64,000 bases of DNA from positions 1 to 64,000 of the forward strand of contig NZ_JAGQBB010000014.1 of NCBI RefSeq assembly GCF_024345415.1. The letters run 5' to 3'. The number at the start of each line of letters is the position of its first letter. The first letter of the stretch is position 1. Below, one piece after another: positions 7,768 to 16,404 of the stretch. The notes under the pieces are model-generated. The model did no database searches. It was not told the DNA's origin and was given only the letters and a program-made list of their open reading frames with translations. A program made the translations under genes and the position numbers. Origin of the DNA: Synechococcus sp. Tobar12-5m-g. GTDB lineage: Bacteria; Cyanobacteriota; Cyanobacteriia; PCC-6307; Cyanobiaceae.

Positions 7768-9493
7768 TCGTCCCGGGGCCGGCATCGAGGCCGCAGCGCC
7801 ATCGGGATTTCCCGACGAATCCGAACTGAGTCGACTCGCCAACCAGATCTTCGCCGAACTCTCCGGCCATCTGGATCGATCCCAGCGAATCGAAGCTGAG
7901 GCCCAGCCCTTGGCTTCCAAGGAGGTTCTTTCGCCCGATGTTCCCCTCGACCAGGCCAGTTTTGGAGGATCGGAACTCAATGTCGACCGGCAACTCCGCG
8001 ATGACGTCTCCGCCACCCACCTCTCCCCCTCGGCTGAGCCGGCGCTGGTTGACCCCCGCACCCTGACGCCCGCAGCGATCACGGTTCCCCATGACCTCCC
8101 CTCGTTGGGGGGAGTGCTCAGCCAGTTCCCCGCCGCGTCGGATCTGCCTTACTTCATGGTCGGCGCCGTCAGTCCACCTCCCGGTGTTTCGCTGCCAACA
8201 GCCATCGACCCCGGAACCGGTTCGCTGGCCTCCCCAGCCCTCGCACCCCTGGAGCTGGCTCCAGATCCCTCCCGGGCAGCCCAGCCCCTTGATCCTGCCT
8301 TCATCCGACGCGACTTCCCAATCCTGCAGGAACGCATCAACGGGCGGCAACTGGTGTGGCTCGACAACGGCGCCACCACCCAGAAACCGCTGGCGTTGAT
8401 CGAGAGGCTGGAGCGTTTCTATCGCACCGAAAACTCCAACATCCACCGTGCCGCCCATGAACTGGCGGCTCGCGCCACCGATGCCTACGAGCAGGCCCGC
8501 GCAACCTCGGCCCGCTTTCTCCATGCGGCCAGCAGTGAGGAGATCATGTTCGTGCGCGGCACCACGGAGGGCATCAATCTGGTGGCCCAGTCGTGGGGTC
8601 GGCGCCACATTGAGGCGGGCGATGAGATCGTGCTCACCCACCTGGAGCACCACGCCAACATCGTGCCCTGGCAGCAGTTGGCCCATGAGAAGGGCGCCAG
8701 GCTGCGGATCGCTCCGGTGGATGACAGCGGCCAGGTGATCCTCGAAGCCTATGAGCGCCTGTTCACCTCACGCACGAAGTTGGTGGCCTTCACCCAGGTC
8801 TCCAATGCGTTGGGCACCATTCTTCCGGCAGAGGAGATGATCCACATCGCCCACCGGCACGGAGCACGTGTTCTGTTGGATGGCGCTCAAGGCATTGCCC
8901 ACACACCGGTGGATGTGCAGGCACTGGATGTGGATTTCTACGTGTTCTCGGGTCACAAGATCTATGGACCCACTGGCATTGGAGTGCTTTATGGTAAGCG
9001 GGATCTGCTGCACTCGATGCCCCCCTGGCAGGGGGGCGGCAACATGATCCGTGACGTGACCTTTGAGCACACGCTTTACCAGGATCCACCCCATCGCTTT
9101 GAGGCGGGCACCGGCAACATCGCAGACGCCGTGAGCCTCGCCACAGCCCTTGCCTATGTGGAACGGATCGGCATGCACGCGATCGAGCACGCAGAGCAGG
9201 AGTTGCTCGCTTATGCCACGCCTCTCCTGCAAGGGATTCCTGGCTTGCGGTTGTTTGGTTCTGCGGCCCACAAGGCGGGTGTGCTGTCCTTCTTGATCGA
9301 TGGGCTTGCGCCCGAGGCGGTGGGGTCCGCCCTCAATCAGGAGGGTATCGCTGTGCGTGCAGGTCACCATTGCGCCCAACCGATTTTGCGCCGCTTTGGC
9401 GTGGAAAGCACCGTACGGGCCACGTTGGGTGTGTACAACACCCATGCTGATGTTGACGCTCTTGTTGCCGCCCTGCGGCGGCTGCGTGCGTGA
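7754..9493 (+). CDS. Encapsulin cargo cysteine desulfurase with long N-terminal extension
   Basis: 579-residue product. Residues 1 to about 178 are low-complexity, Pro/Ala/Ser-rich and probably disordered. They hold two hydrophobic islands, SRLANQIF (about 26-33) and SDLPYFMV (about 129-136), which are candidate shell-binding motifs. Residues 179-579 form a SufS-type PLP cysteine desulfurase: FIRRDFPILQERINGR, PLP lysine in FSGHKIYGPTG (about 402), and catalytic Cys in VRAGHHCAQP (about 540). It removes sulfur from cysteine as a persulfide. The start overlaps the srpI end by 14 bp; an ATG at 7742 would give 26 bp of overlap. Family members lacking the extension are not cargo, so the extension and srpI together support encapsulation. 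Confidence 0.92.
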   Translation: MSTADRPGAGIEAAAPSGFPDESELSRLANQIFAELSGHLDRSQRIEAEAQPLASKEVLSPDVPLDQASFGGSELNVDRQLRDDVSATHLSPSAEPALVDPRTLTPAAITVPHDLPSLGGVLSQFPAASDLPYFMVGAVSPPPGVSLPTAIDPGTGSLASPALAPLELAPDPSRAAQPLDPAFIRRDFPILQERINGRQLVWLDNGATTQKPLALIERLERFYRTENSNIHRAAHELAARATDAYEQARATSARFLHAASSEEIMFVRGTTEGINLVAQSWGRRHIEAGDEIVLTHLEHHANIVPWQQLAHEKGARLRIAPVDDSGQVILEAYERLFTSRTKLVAFTQVSNALGTILPAEEMIHIAHRHGARVLLDGAQGIAHTPVDVQALDVDFYVFSGHKIYGPTGIGVLYGKRDLLHSMPPWQGGGNMIRDVTFEHTLYQDPPHRFEAGTGNIADAVSLATALAYVERIGMHAIEHAEQELLAYATPLLQGIPGLRLFGSAAHKAGVLSFLIDGLAPEAVGSALNQEGIAVRAGHHCAQPILRRFGVESTVRATLGVYNTHADVDALVAALRRLRA

Positions 9494-9544
9494 AATCACC
9501 TGTTGCACGTCCTCGAATGGATGGCCTTTCTTTGCTATGCGGCA

Positions 9545-9582
9545 TTGATGAAGACATCTCTATGATTTGCGCTTTTCATCAA
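9545..9582. repeat. TTGATGAA / TTCATCAA inverted repeat
   Basis: A perfect 8-bp inverted repeat with a 22-bp spacer in the 190-bp gap between the desulfurase gene and chrA. Its arms contain the same TTGAT and ATCAA half sites as the dyad in front of cysK. No convincing gene is seen in the gap. It may be regulatory or an RNA hairpin. Confidence 0.35.
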
Positions 9583-9683
9583 CAGGGGCTGATTGGCCGC
9601 CACGTGGATCTGCACCTGATCGCTGTTGACGCCGACCAAGCTTCGATCGAAGACCTAGCCTTCAGTGCCTCAATGGGCCAGTG

Positions 9684-11075
9684 ATGACCCTGGCGTCCCC
9701 CTCGCGGATTGAGCCGACTGCCGTTTCCTTCCGCGAAGCGTCCCGCTACTGGCTGGAGCTGGGAATGATCAGCTTCGGAGGACCCGCCGGCCAGGTGGCG
9801 CTGATGCACAGCGAGGTGGTGGAGCGGCGGCGGTGGCTCTCGGAGCGACGTTTCCTGCATGCGCTCAACTACGCCATGGTGCTGCCCGGGCCGGAGGCCC
9901 AGCAACTGGCCACCTACATCGGCTGGCTGATGCACGGCATCCCCGGTGGCCTGGTGGCCGGCGGCCTGTTCATCCTGCCCTCGCTGCTGCTCTTGCTCGC
10001 GCTCTCGAGTGTCTACGCGATCTGGGGTGAGCTGCCGCTGCTGGTCTCGGTGTTCTGGGCGCTCAAGGCGGCCGTGACGGCGATCGTGATCCAGGCGGCC
10101 TGGCGGCTGGGTCGCCGCACCCTGCACAACGGCACGTTGCTGGCGATTGCGGTGCTGGCCTTCGCCGGCCTCACCCTGTTCAAGCTGCCCTTTCCCCTGA
10201 TCATTGGCGCGGCGGCCCTGGCGGGGTGGCTGGGGGGGCGCTGGCGGCCCCACCTGTTCAGCCCTCCCAGCCGAGCAGGCCACGGCAGCCAGAGCGCCGA
10301 AGCTGGGGGAGACGGCGTCTCTGCCGAGAAGCCCCCTCTCCATGGCGACGCCACACCCACCCCCGATCACGCCCGCTTCGAAGGGCGCCGGCTGGCGCTG
10401 ATCCTGCTGGCCGGCCTGGTGGGGGTGGCCGTGCCGCTGGCGGTGGTGAGCGGGTTCGGGGGCTGGGATGGGCTGCTGGCCACCATGGCCCGCTTCTTCA
10501 GTCGCGTCGCCCTGCTCAGTTTCGGAGGCGCCTATGCGGTGCTGCCCTACGTGGCCCAGGGAGCGGTGGAGCACTACCAATGGCTCAGCGCCGCTCAGAT
10601 GATCGATGGCCTGGCCCTGGGGGAGACAACGCCGGGGCCCTTGATCATGGTGGTGACCTTCGCGGGCTTCATGGGCGGCTGGAACGCGGCCACCGCCAGC
10701 CCTGGTTCGGTCGCATCGGCATGGCCCCTGGCGGTCGCGGCGGCGCTCACGGTCACCTGGTTCACCTTCCTGCCCTCGTTCCTGTTCATCCTGGCCGGCG
10801 GACCCCTGGTGGAGGCCAGCCGCGAGGACATCCGCCTCAGCGGTCCGCTCACGGCGATCACCGCCGCCGTGGTGGGGGTGATCGCCAACCTGGCCGTGTT
10901 CTTCGCCGGCCACGTGCTCTGGCCGGAGGCAGCCGGAGGGCCATTCGACTGGGCCGCCCTGGCCTTGATCGCGGCGGCCACCCTGGCCCTTCTGGGCGGG
11001 CGCTGGTCGGTGCTGCGGGTGATCGGGGTGGCCGCCCTGATCGGTCTCGGGCGGCAGCTGCTGGCTGGGGCCTGA
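9684..11075 (+). CDS. chrA: Chromate transporter family protein (ChrA), SrpC-like
   Basis: 463-residue, two-domain CHR membrane protein. The N-terminal half has SFREASRYWLELGMISFGGP and NYAMVLPGPEAQQLATYIGW; the second half repeats the pattern with FFSRVALLSFGGAYAVLPYV and LALGETTPGPLI. A hydrophilic linker lies at about residues 190-235. Family members export chromate, an analogue of sulfate. I recall that the S. elongatus plasmid homologue SrpC is sulfur-regulated, which fits the adjacent sulfur genes. The ATG at 9684 is preferred over an overlapping GTG at 9681. It sits 190 bp after the desulfurase gene on the same strand. Confidence 0.92.
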   Translation: MTLASPSRIEPTAVSFREASRYWLELGMISFGGPAGQVALMHSEVVERRRWLSERRFLHALNYAMVLPGPEAQQLATYIGWLMHGIPGGLVAGGLFILPSLLLLLALSSVYAIWGELPLLVSVFWALKAAVTAIVIQAAWRLGRRTLHNGTLLAIAVLAFAGLTLFKLPFPLIIGAAALAGWLGGRWRPHLFSPPSRAGHGSQSAEAGGDGVSAEKPPLHGDATPTPDHARFEGRRLALILLAGLVGVAVPLAVVSGFGGWDGLLATMARFFSRVALLSFGGAYAVLPYVAQGAVEHYQWLSAAQMIDGLALGETTPGPLIMVVTFAGFMGGWNAATASPGSVASAWPLAVAAALTVTWFTFLPSFLFILAGGPLVEASREDIRLSGPLTAITAAVVGVIANLAVFFAGHVLWPEAAGGPFDWAALALIAAATLALLGGRWSVLRVIGVAALIGLGRQLLAGA

Positions 11076-11105
11076 CTGGCCGGCTCGAGAATCCAGGCTG
11101 CCCGG

Positions 11106-11849
11106 CTAAAGGATCTGGGCCAGGAACTGGCGGCTGCGCTCGTGCTGGGGGTTGGTGAAGAAGATCTCCGGCGGCGCCTCCTCCACGATCCGTCCCTCCG
11201 ACATCAGCACCACCCGGTGGGCCACCTCCCGGGCAAAGCCCATCTCATGGGTCACCACCACCATGGTCATGCCGTCGGCGGCAAGGGCCTTCATCACCTC
11301 CAGCACCTCCCCCACCATCTCGGGGTCGAGGGCGCTGGTGGGCTCATCGAACAGCAGGATGCGAGGCTCCATGCACAGCGAACGGGCGATCGCCACCCGC
11401 TGCTGCTGGCCACCGGAGAGCTGGCCGGGATACTTGCCGGCCTGCTCGGCGATGCCAACCCGCTCGAGCAGGCCCATCGCCTGCCCCTCAACCTCGGCGC
11501 GGCGGCGCTTGCGCACCAGCACCGGCGCCAGACAGAGGTTCTGCAGCACGGTGAGATGGGGGAAGAGGTTGAACTGCTGGAACACCATGCCGGTCTCGCA
11601 GCGGATCGCGTCGATGTTGCGCAGGTCGTTGGAGAGGGCGATCCCGTCAACGCTGATCGAGCCCGCCTGGAATTCCTCGAGGGCGTTGAAGGTGCGGATG
11701 AAGGTGCTCTTGCCCGATCCCGACGGCCCCATGATCACCACCACCTCCCCTTTGCTCACGCTCAGGTCCACGCCCCGCAGGGCATGGAAGCCGTTGGGGT
11801 ACCACTTCTCGACGCCGCGGGCTTCGATCATCGGCTGGCTGGCGGGCAT
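11106..11849 (-). CDS. aapP: Polar amino-acid ABC transporter, ATP-binding subunit
   Basis: 247-residue GlnQ/AapP-type ATPase that powers import of polar or acidic amino acids. Walker A is GPSGSGKS, the Q loop is [13 protein letters not shown], the signature is LSGGQQQR and Walker B is [11 protein letters not shown], followed by the switch His in VVTHEMG. It is the last gene of a four-gene operon running aapJ, two permeases, then this gene, all on the minus strand. It is separated from the preceding permease by only 3 bp. The nearest named cyanobacterial system is the Anabaena N-II NatFGH-BgtA importer. Confidence 0.93.
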   Translation of the reverse strand: MPASQPMIEARGVEKWYPNGFHALRGVDLSVSKGEVVVIMGPSGSGKSTFIRTFNALEEFQAGSISVDGIALSNDLRNIDAIRCETGMVFQQFNLFPHLTVLQNLCLAPVLVRKRRRAEVEGQAMGLLERVGIAEQAGKYPGQLSGGQQQRVAIARSLCMEPRILLFDEPTSALDPEMVGEVLEVMKALAADGMTMVVVTHEMGFAREVAHRVVLMSEGRIVEEAPPEIFFTNPQHERSRQFLAQIL

Positions 11850-11852
11850 GGC

Positions 11853-13064
11853 TCAGGCGGGGGAGTGGGAAGGATCGAGGCGCCGCTCCAGGGCCCGGCT
11901 GCCGAGCCCCAGGGCGGCGCAGCAGCACCAGAACAGCACGGCCAGGGTGAGGTACACCTCGGCGTTCTTGCCGAGGAAGTCGGGGTTGGCCATCACGGTA
12001 CGGGCCGTCCCGAGCAGTTCGAGCAGCCCGATCAGGGAGAGCAGGGTGGTGTCCTGCAGCAGGGAGATGAACTGCCCCACGGTGGCTGGCAGGGCTATGC
12101 GCAGGGCCTGGGGAAGCACCACGTGCTGCAGCGACTGGGGAACGCTGAGGCCGAGGGAACGGGCCGCCTCCTGCTGACCGCCCGGCACGGAGGCCAGCCC
12201 GGCCCGCACCGCCTCGGCCACGTAGGCGCCACAGAAGAACGTGAGCACCCAGGCAGCCCTCCAGACCCGATCCGGCGCCAGTCCACCGGGCAAAAGGAAG
12301 CCGAGGATGTTCTGGCCCAGGAACAGCAGGGTGATCAGCGGGGCGCCGCGGATGAATTCGATGTAAAGAACCGAGCCCCAGCGCAGCAGGGGCAGCTCGC
12401 TGCGCCGCCCCAGGGCCATCAGCACGCCGAGGGGGAAGCTGGCCAGGATGGCGAAACTGGCCATCAGCACCGTGAGCAGCAGACCGCCCCACTCCGAGGG
12501 AGGCACCCGGATCAGGCCAAGGCCGCCACTGATCAGCACCATGCCCAGCAGGTAGAGCAGGGGCCAGATCAGAGGCACCCAGCGCAGGAGTTGGGGTGGG
12601 TGCCGCCGGCCCCAGCGCCCGGCCGCCCAGCGCAGGGCGAGCAGCAGGGCAGTGATTCCCCACCAGCGCAACTGCAGCGGAAGAGCAAGCCGCAGGGCTG
12701 CTGGAGCCCAGGCCGTCAGGAAGGCCAGCACGGCCACAGCGATCCGGTCGTTGGCGGGCCAGAGCACGCCGCTGCGATCCCCTCGGGGATTGGCGCGCAG
12801 CAGTCCCCAGCTGAGGCCGGTGGCCAGGGCCAGCAGGGCCACCAGCAGCCAGAGGCGCCACTGTTGATCCAGGGGATAGCGGCCCACGGCGAACAGGGTG
12901 GTGTTGGCCTGGATCACCACCCACTGGGCCTGGCCGAAGGCCCAGCGCAGCAAACCGATCGCCGCCGCGGCGATCAGGGCCAGCAAGCCGGCGCTGAGCA
13001 GGGCGTCGCCGCGGCTGGCGAACAGCTCGCGACGCAGGGAAGCCAGCAAGGAGTTGGCCGCCAT
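11853..13064 (-). CDS. aapM: Polar amino-acid ABC transporter permease (AapM type)
   Basis: 403-residue inner-membrane permease. The long N-terminal region of several membrane helices is typical of AapM/BztC-like subunits. The C-terminal HisM-like domain carries the EAA motif as GGQQEAARSLGLSVPQSLQHV, where the ATPase docks. It shares a base with the upstream permease stop (13064), so the two are translationally coupled. With AapQ it forms the heterodimeric pore. Substrate specificity within polar amino acids cannot be read from sequence. Confidence 0.92.
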   Translation of the reverse strand: MAANSLLASLRRELFASRGDALLSAGLLALIAAAAIGLLRWAFGQAQWVVIQANTTLFAVGRYPLDQQWRLWLLVALLALATGLSWGLLRANPRGDRSGVLWPANDRIAVAVLAFLTAWAPAALRLALPLQLRWWGITALLLALRWAAGRWGRRHPPQLLRWVPLIWPLLYLLGMVLISGGLGLIRVPPSEWGGLLLTVLMASFAILASFPLGVLMALGRRSELPLLRWGSVLYIEFIRGAPLITLLFLGQNILGFLLPGGLAPDRVWRAAWVLTFFCGAYVAEAVRAGLASVPGGQQEAARSLGLSVPQSLQHVVLPQALRIALPATVGQFISLLQDTTLLSLIGLLELLGTARTVMANPDFLGKNAEVYLTLAVLFWCCCAALGLGSRALERRLDPSHSPA

Positions 13065-14053
13065 CAGCGTTCGCGGATCTGCACGAGCTGGTTGAGACCA
13101 TTCATCACCAGCGAGATGAGCAGGTCGATCACCAGGTAGGCCCCGAGCAGCAGCAGGAACACCTCGAGGGCGCGGCCGGTCTGGTTCAGGGTGGTTTCAG
13201 CCACTGAGTAGAGGTCGGCATAGCCCACCGCCACCGCCAGGGCGGAGTTCTTGGCCAGGGAGATGTACTGGCTGTTGAGGCCGGGGATGATCACCGGCAG
13301 GGCCTGGGGCAGCACCACCGTCCGCATGCTGGCCCCCCAGTGCAGCCCCAGGGAGGTTGCCGCTTCCCACTGGCCGCGGGGCACCGCCGCGATGCCGCCG
13401 CGCACCACCTCGGCCACGAAGGCGCCGGTGTAGGTGATCAGGCCGGTGAGCAGGGCGGCGAATTCCACCGAAAATCGCCAGGGGGCCTGCCACACCCCAT
13501 TCACCAACGCGGGCCCTTGCCAGCGCCAGCCTTCTGCGAACCAGGCCAGATACAGCCCCGACTTGGCCAGCACGATCCCCGGCAGCTGCAACGCCTCGGT
13601 GCCGTTGCGGAAGGACAGAAACACCACGAAGTACCAGAACAACAGCTGCAGCAGCAGGGGGATGTTGCGGATCACCTCCACATACACCCGCCCCAGCCGC
13701 CGCACCAGCCCGTTGCCGCTGTAGGCGGCCATGCCCACGGCGGTGCCCAGCAGGGTGGCCCCGACCAGGCCGATCAGGATCGCCCGCAGGCTGTTGACCA
13801 GCCCAACCAGCAGGGCCCGCCAGTAGGGCATGGCGGCATCGAAAGGGATGAGGCTTTCGGCCACATCGAAGCTGGCCGGCTGGCCCAGCCAGCGCCAGCT
13901 GAGCAGTAGGCCGGCGGCGGTGAGATTGCGCACCAGGTTGCCGAGCAGCAGGGCGATCACCACCAGCACCACCAGCGCGACGCCGCCCTGCACCAGCCAG
14001 GGGACGACGCGTCGATCGCGCCACCAGGGAATCGTTCGGGGTTCAGGCATCAA
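13064..14053 (-). CDS. aapQ: Polar amino-acid ABC transporter permease (AapQ type)
   Basis: 329-residue permease with an N-terminal membrane segment, a periplasmic stretch at about residues 50-85 and a C-terminal transmembrane domain. The EAA loop is GQWEAATSLGLHWGASMRTV. The motif VEVIRNIPLLLQLLFWYFV is typical of the HisMQ family. It partners the adjacent AapM-type permease and shares a base with it at 13064. A 51-bp gap separates it from the upstream solute-binding protein gene. Confidence 0.92.
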   Translation of the reverse strand: MMPEPRTIPWWRDRRVVPWLVQGGVALVVLVVIALLLGNLVRNLTAAGLLLSWRWLGQPASFDVAESLIPFDAAMPYWRALLVGLVNSLRAILIGLVGATLLGTAVGMAAYSGNGLVRRLGRVYVEVIRNIPLLLQLLFWYFVVFLSFRNGTEALQLPGIVLAKSGLYLAWFAEGWRWQGPALVNGVWQAPWRFSVEFAALLTGLITYTGAFVAEVVRGGIAAVPRGQWEAATSLGLHWGASMRTVVLPQALPVIIPGLNSQYISLAKNSALAVAVGYADLYSVAETTLNQTGRALEVFLLLLGAYLVIDLLISLVMNGLNQLVQIRER

Positions 14054-14104
14054 GGCGGGGTTCAGGCAGCAAGGCCGGCCGGATCAGGCGAAGATCAGCT
14101 GCGC

Positions 14105-15172
14105 TCAGCGGAAGGGGGGGGAATAGATCAGGCCTCCCTTGTTCCACTGGCGGTTCTCGGCGCGTTCCAGCTTGAGGGGCGAGCCCGTGCCCACATTGCG
14201 CTCGAAGATCTCGCCGTAGTTGCCCACGGCACCAACGACCTTCACGACGAAATCAGCCGGCAGCCCCAGTTGCTTGCCGAAATCGCCTTCGACGCCAAGG
14301 AAGCGGCGCAGGTCGGCCTGGTTGGTGTTGGCCTTGGCCTCGGCCAGCTTGGCGGCCACATTGGCCTTGGTGATGCCCAGTTCCTCGGCCTGGAAGAGGG
14401 CGAAGACGGTCCAGCGGATCGCATCGGACCAGGCGGGATCACCGTTGACGCTGGCCGGGGTGAGCGGTTCCTTGCTCATCACGTCCGGCAGCAGCAAATG
14501 GGCAGCGGGATCGGGGAAGCTGCTGCGCTTGGCGGCGAGCTGGGAGCGGTCGCTGGTGACGGCGACGCAACGGCCGCCCAGGTAGGCGGCATAGGTCTGG
14601 TCACCGGTCTGGAACTTGAGCGGGGTGTAGGGAATGGCCTGCTCCCTCATCCGATCGGCCAGGTTGAGTTCTGTGGTGGTGCCGCTCTCCACGCAGATCG
14701 GCTTGCCGGCCAGATCCTTGAGGCTCTTGATGCCGCTCGCCACCGGCGCCATGACCCCCTGGCCGTCATAGAAGGTGGTGGGCCCGAAGGAGAGGCCATT
14801 GCCGCCGGCCGAATCCCGGCTCAGGGTCATGGTGGTGTTGCGGGCGAGCATGTCCACCTCGCCGCTGGCCAGGGCCGCGAAGCGCTCGCTGGAGTTGAGG
14901 TCGCGGTACTCCACCTTGGAAGGATCGCCGAACAGGGCCGCCGCCACGGCCCGGCAGGTGTCGGCGTCAAGGCCGCTGTAGCTGCCATCCGGGCCGAGGA
15001 AGCTGAAGCCGGGCAGCTTGCCGTCGACACCGCAGACCAGCTTGCCGCGGCTGCGGATCGTTTCCATCTTTTCGCTCTGGACGCCGCCACCGCCGCCCTC
15101 GTCGGCGCATCCACCGATGGCCAGGGCCAGAAGCAGGGGGCTGGCGAACAGCAGGCGACGCAGTCGAGGCAT
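14105..15172 (-). CDS. aapJ: Polar amino-acid ABC transporter substrate-binding lipoprotein
   Basis: 355-residue periplasmic binding protein. The ATG at 15172 gives an N terminus of positive residues, a hydrophobic core and a lipobox (LALAIGGC), so it is probably membrane-anchored by lipid. The mature part begins [20 protein letters not shown] and has the AapJ/BztA pattern [20 protein letters not shown]. Longer upstream reading frame exists but lacks a signal sequence. It is the first gene of the aap operon and diverges from pyrC across a 122-bp shared promoter region. Confidence 0.92.
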   Translation of the reverse strand: MPRLRRLLFASPLLLALAIGGCADEGGGGGVQSEKMETIRSRGKLVCGVDGKLPGFSFLGPDGSYSGLDADTCRAVAAALFGDPSKVEYRDLNSSERFAALASGEVDMLARNTTMTLSRDSAGGNGLSFGPTTFYDGQGVMAPVASGIKSLKDLAGKPICVESGTTTELNLADRMREQAIPYTPLKFQTGDQTYAAYLGGRCVAVTSDRSQLAAKRSSFPDPAAHLLLPDVMSKEPLTPASVNGDPAWSDAIRWTVFALFQAEELGITKANVAAKLAEAKANTNQADLRRFLGVEGDFGKQLGLPADFVVKVVGAVGNYGEIFERNVGTGSPLKLERAENRQWNKGGLIYSPPFR

Positions 15173-15294
15173 CGGCGGTGGCAACGGGTGGCCGCAGTTT
15201 GCCAGTTGGGGCCTCTCGGCGCCCGTCACAACGCCGACAGCAACACAAGCCGGATAATGGCAAAACGCGACGATGGCCGATCGGCACCCCTGGC

Positions 15295-16404
15295 ATGTCC
15301 ACGGATTCAGTCCAGACGGGCGTACGTGCAGAGATCGCATCCACTCTGGTTCTGCGTCGTCCCGACGACTGGCATGTGCATCTTCGAGACGGTGCCCTGC
15401 TCCGCAGTGTGGTCGGCGCGACAGCGCGCCCGTTCGCCCGGGCGATTGTGATGCCGAACCTGGCGCGGCCGATCACCACGGTGGCGGCGGCCGAGGCCTA
15501 TCGCGGCAGGATCCTGGCGGCCCTGGCGGCAACGCGGCCGCCGGCCGGTGATCCAGCAGCGGCACCCTTCACGCCACTGATGACGGCCTACCTGACCGAC
15601 ACGATCGATCCCCGGGAGCTGGAGCGGGGTTTCGCGGCCGGGGTGTTCACCGCCGCCAAGCTCTATCCGGCCCACGCCACCACCAATTCAGCGGCGGGGG
15701 TGAGCGATCTGGGCCGGATCGCGCCGGTGCTCGCCACCATGGAGCGGATCGGCATGCCGCTGCTGATTCATGGAGAGGTGAGTGATCCGGAGGTGGACAT
15801 CTTCGATCGCGAAGCCGTGTTTCTCGATCGCCATCTCGAGGGCCTGCTGAAGAGCTACCCGGGCCTGAAGATGGTGCTGGAGCACATCACCACCGCCGAT
15901 GCGGTGGCCTTCGTGCAGAGCGCCGGTCCCCGGCTGGCGGCCACGATCACGCCCCACCACCTGCAGATCAACCGCAACGCGATGTTCCAGGGGGGTCTGC
16001 GGCCCCATGCCTATTGCCTGCCCGTGGCCAAGCGGGAGTTGCACCGGCTGGCGTTGCGCTGGGCGGCCACCTCCGGCAACCCGAAGTTCTTCCTCGGCAC
16101 CGATTCCGCCCCCCACCGGCGCGGTGCGAAGGAGGCGGCCTGCGGCTGCGCCGGCATCTACAACGCCCCCCATGCCCTGGAGAGCTACGCCCAGGTGTTC
16201 GAGCAGGAGGGGGCCCTGGGGCGGCTGGAGGCCTTCGCCTCTGAGTTCGGCCCCCGCTTCTATGGCCTTCCGCTCAACACCGCAACGGTGGAGCTGCGGA
16301 GAGAGAGCATGCAGGTGCCCAGGTCGATCGGCGAGGGCCCCGACCAGCTCGTGCCCTTTCAAGCCGGTGAAAGCCTGCCCTGGCGGTTACACAGCCCGCA
16401 CTGA
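15295..16404 (+). CDS. pyrC: Dihydroorotase
   Basis: Zinc amidohydrolase that cyclises carbamoyl-aspartate to dihydroorotate in pyrimidine synthesis. The 369-residue product has the metal motif HVHLRDG, the carboxylated lysine in [14 protein letters not shown], metal ligands in LLIHGEV and [16 protein letters not shown], and the catalytic Asp in LGTDSAPH. This is the E. coli-type (class II) enzyme. The ATG at 15295 is chosen because the upstream frame lacks conserved sequence. Its 3' end overlaps the tail of the oppositely oriented UMP synthase gene by 18 bp, so two pyrimidine genes meet tail to tail. Confidence 0.95.
   Translation: MSTDSVQTGVRAEIASTLVLRRPDDWHVHLRDGALLRSVVGATARPFARAIVMPNLARPITTVAAAEAYRGRILAALAATRPPAGDPAAAPFTPLMTAYLTDTIDPRELERGFAAGVFTAAKLYPAHATTNSAAGVSDLGRIAPVLATMERIGMPLLIHGEVSDPEVDIFDREAVFLDRHLEGLLKSYPGLKMVLEHITTADAVAFVQSAGPRLAATITPHHLQINRNAMFQGGLRPHAYCLPVAKRELHRLALRWAATSGNPKFFLGTDSAPHRRGAKEAACGCAGIYNAPHALESYAQVFEQEGALGRLEAFASEFGPRFYGLPLNTATVELRRESMQVPRSIGEGPDQLVPFQAGESLPWRLHSPH

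Noticed and set aside
9490-9684. Small forward frame between the desulfurase and chrA genes
   Set aside because: No homology pattern seen; it overlaps both neighbours and the inverted repeat.
9579-10913. Long reverse frame over chrA
   Set aside because: Low-complexity antisense product; chrA on the forward strand is convincing.
11142-13139. Long forward frame across the aap permease and ATPase genes
   Set aside because: Its product is rich in His, Gln and Gly without domains, the usual antisense shadow of a GC-rich gene with clear ABC motifs on the other strand.
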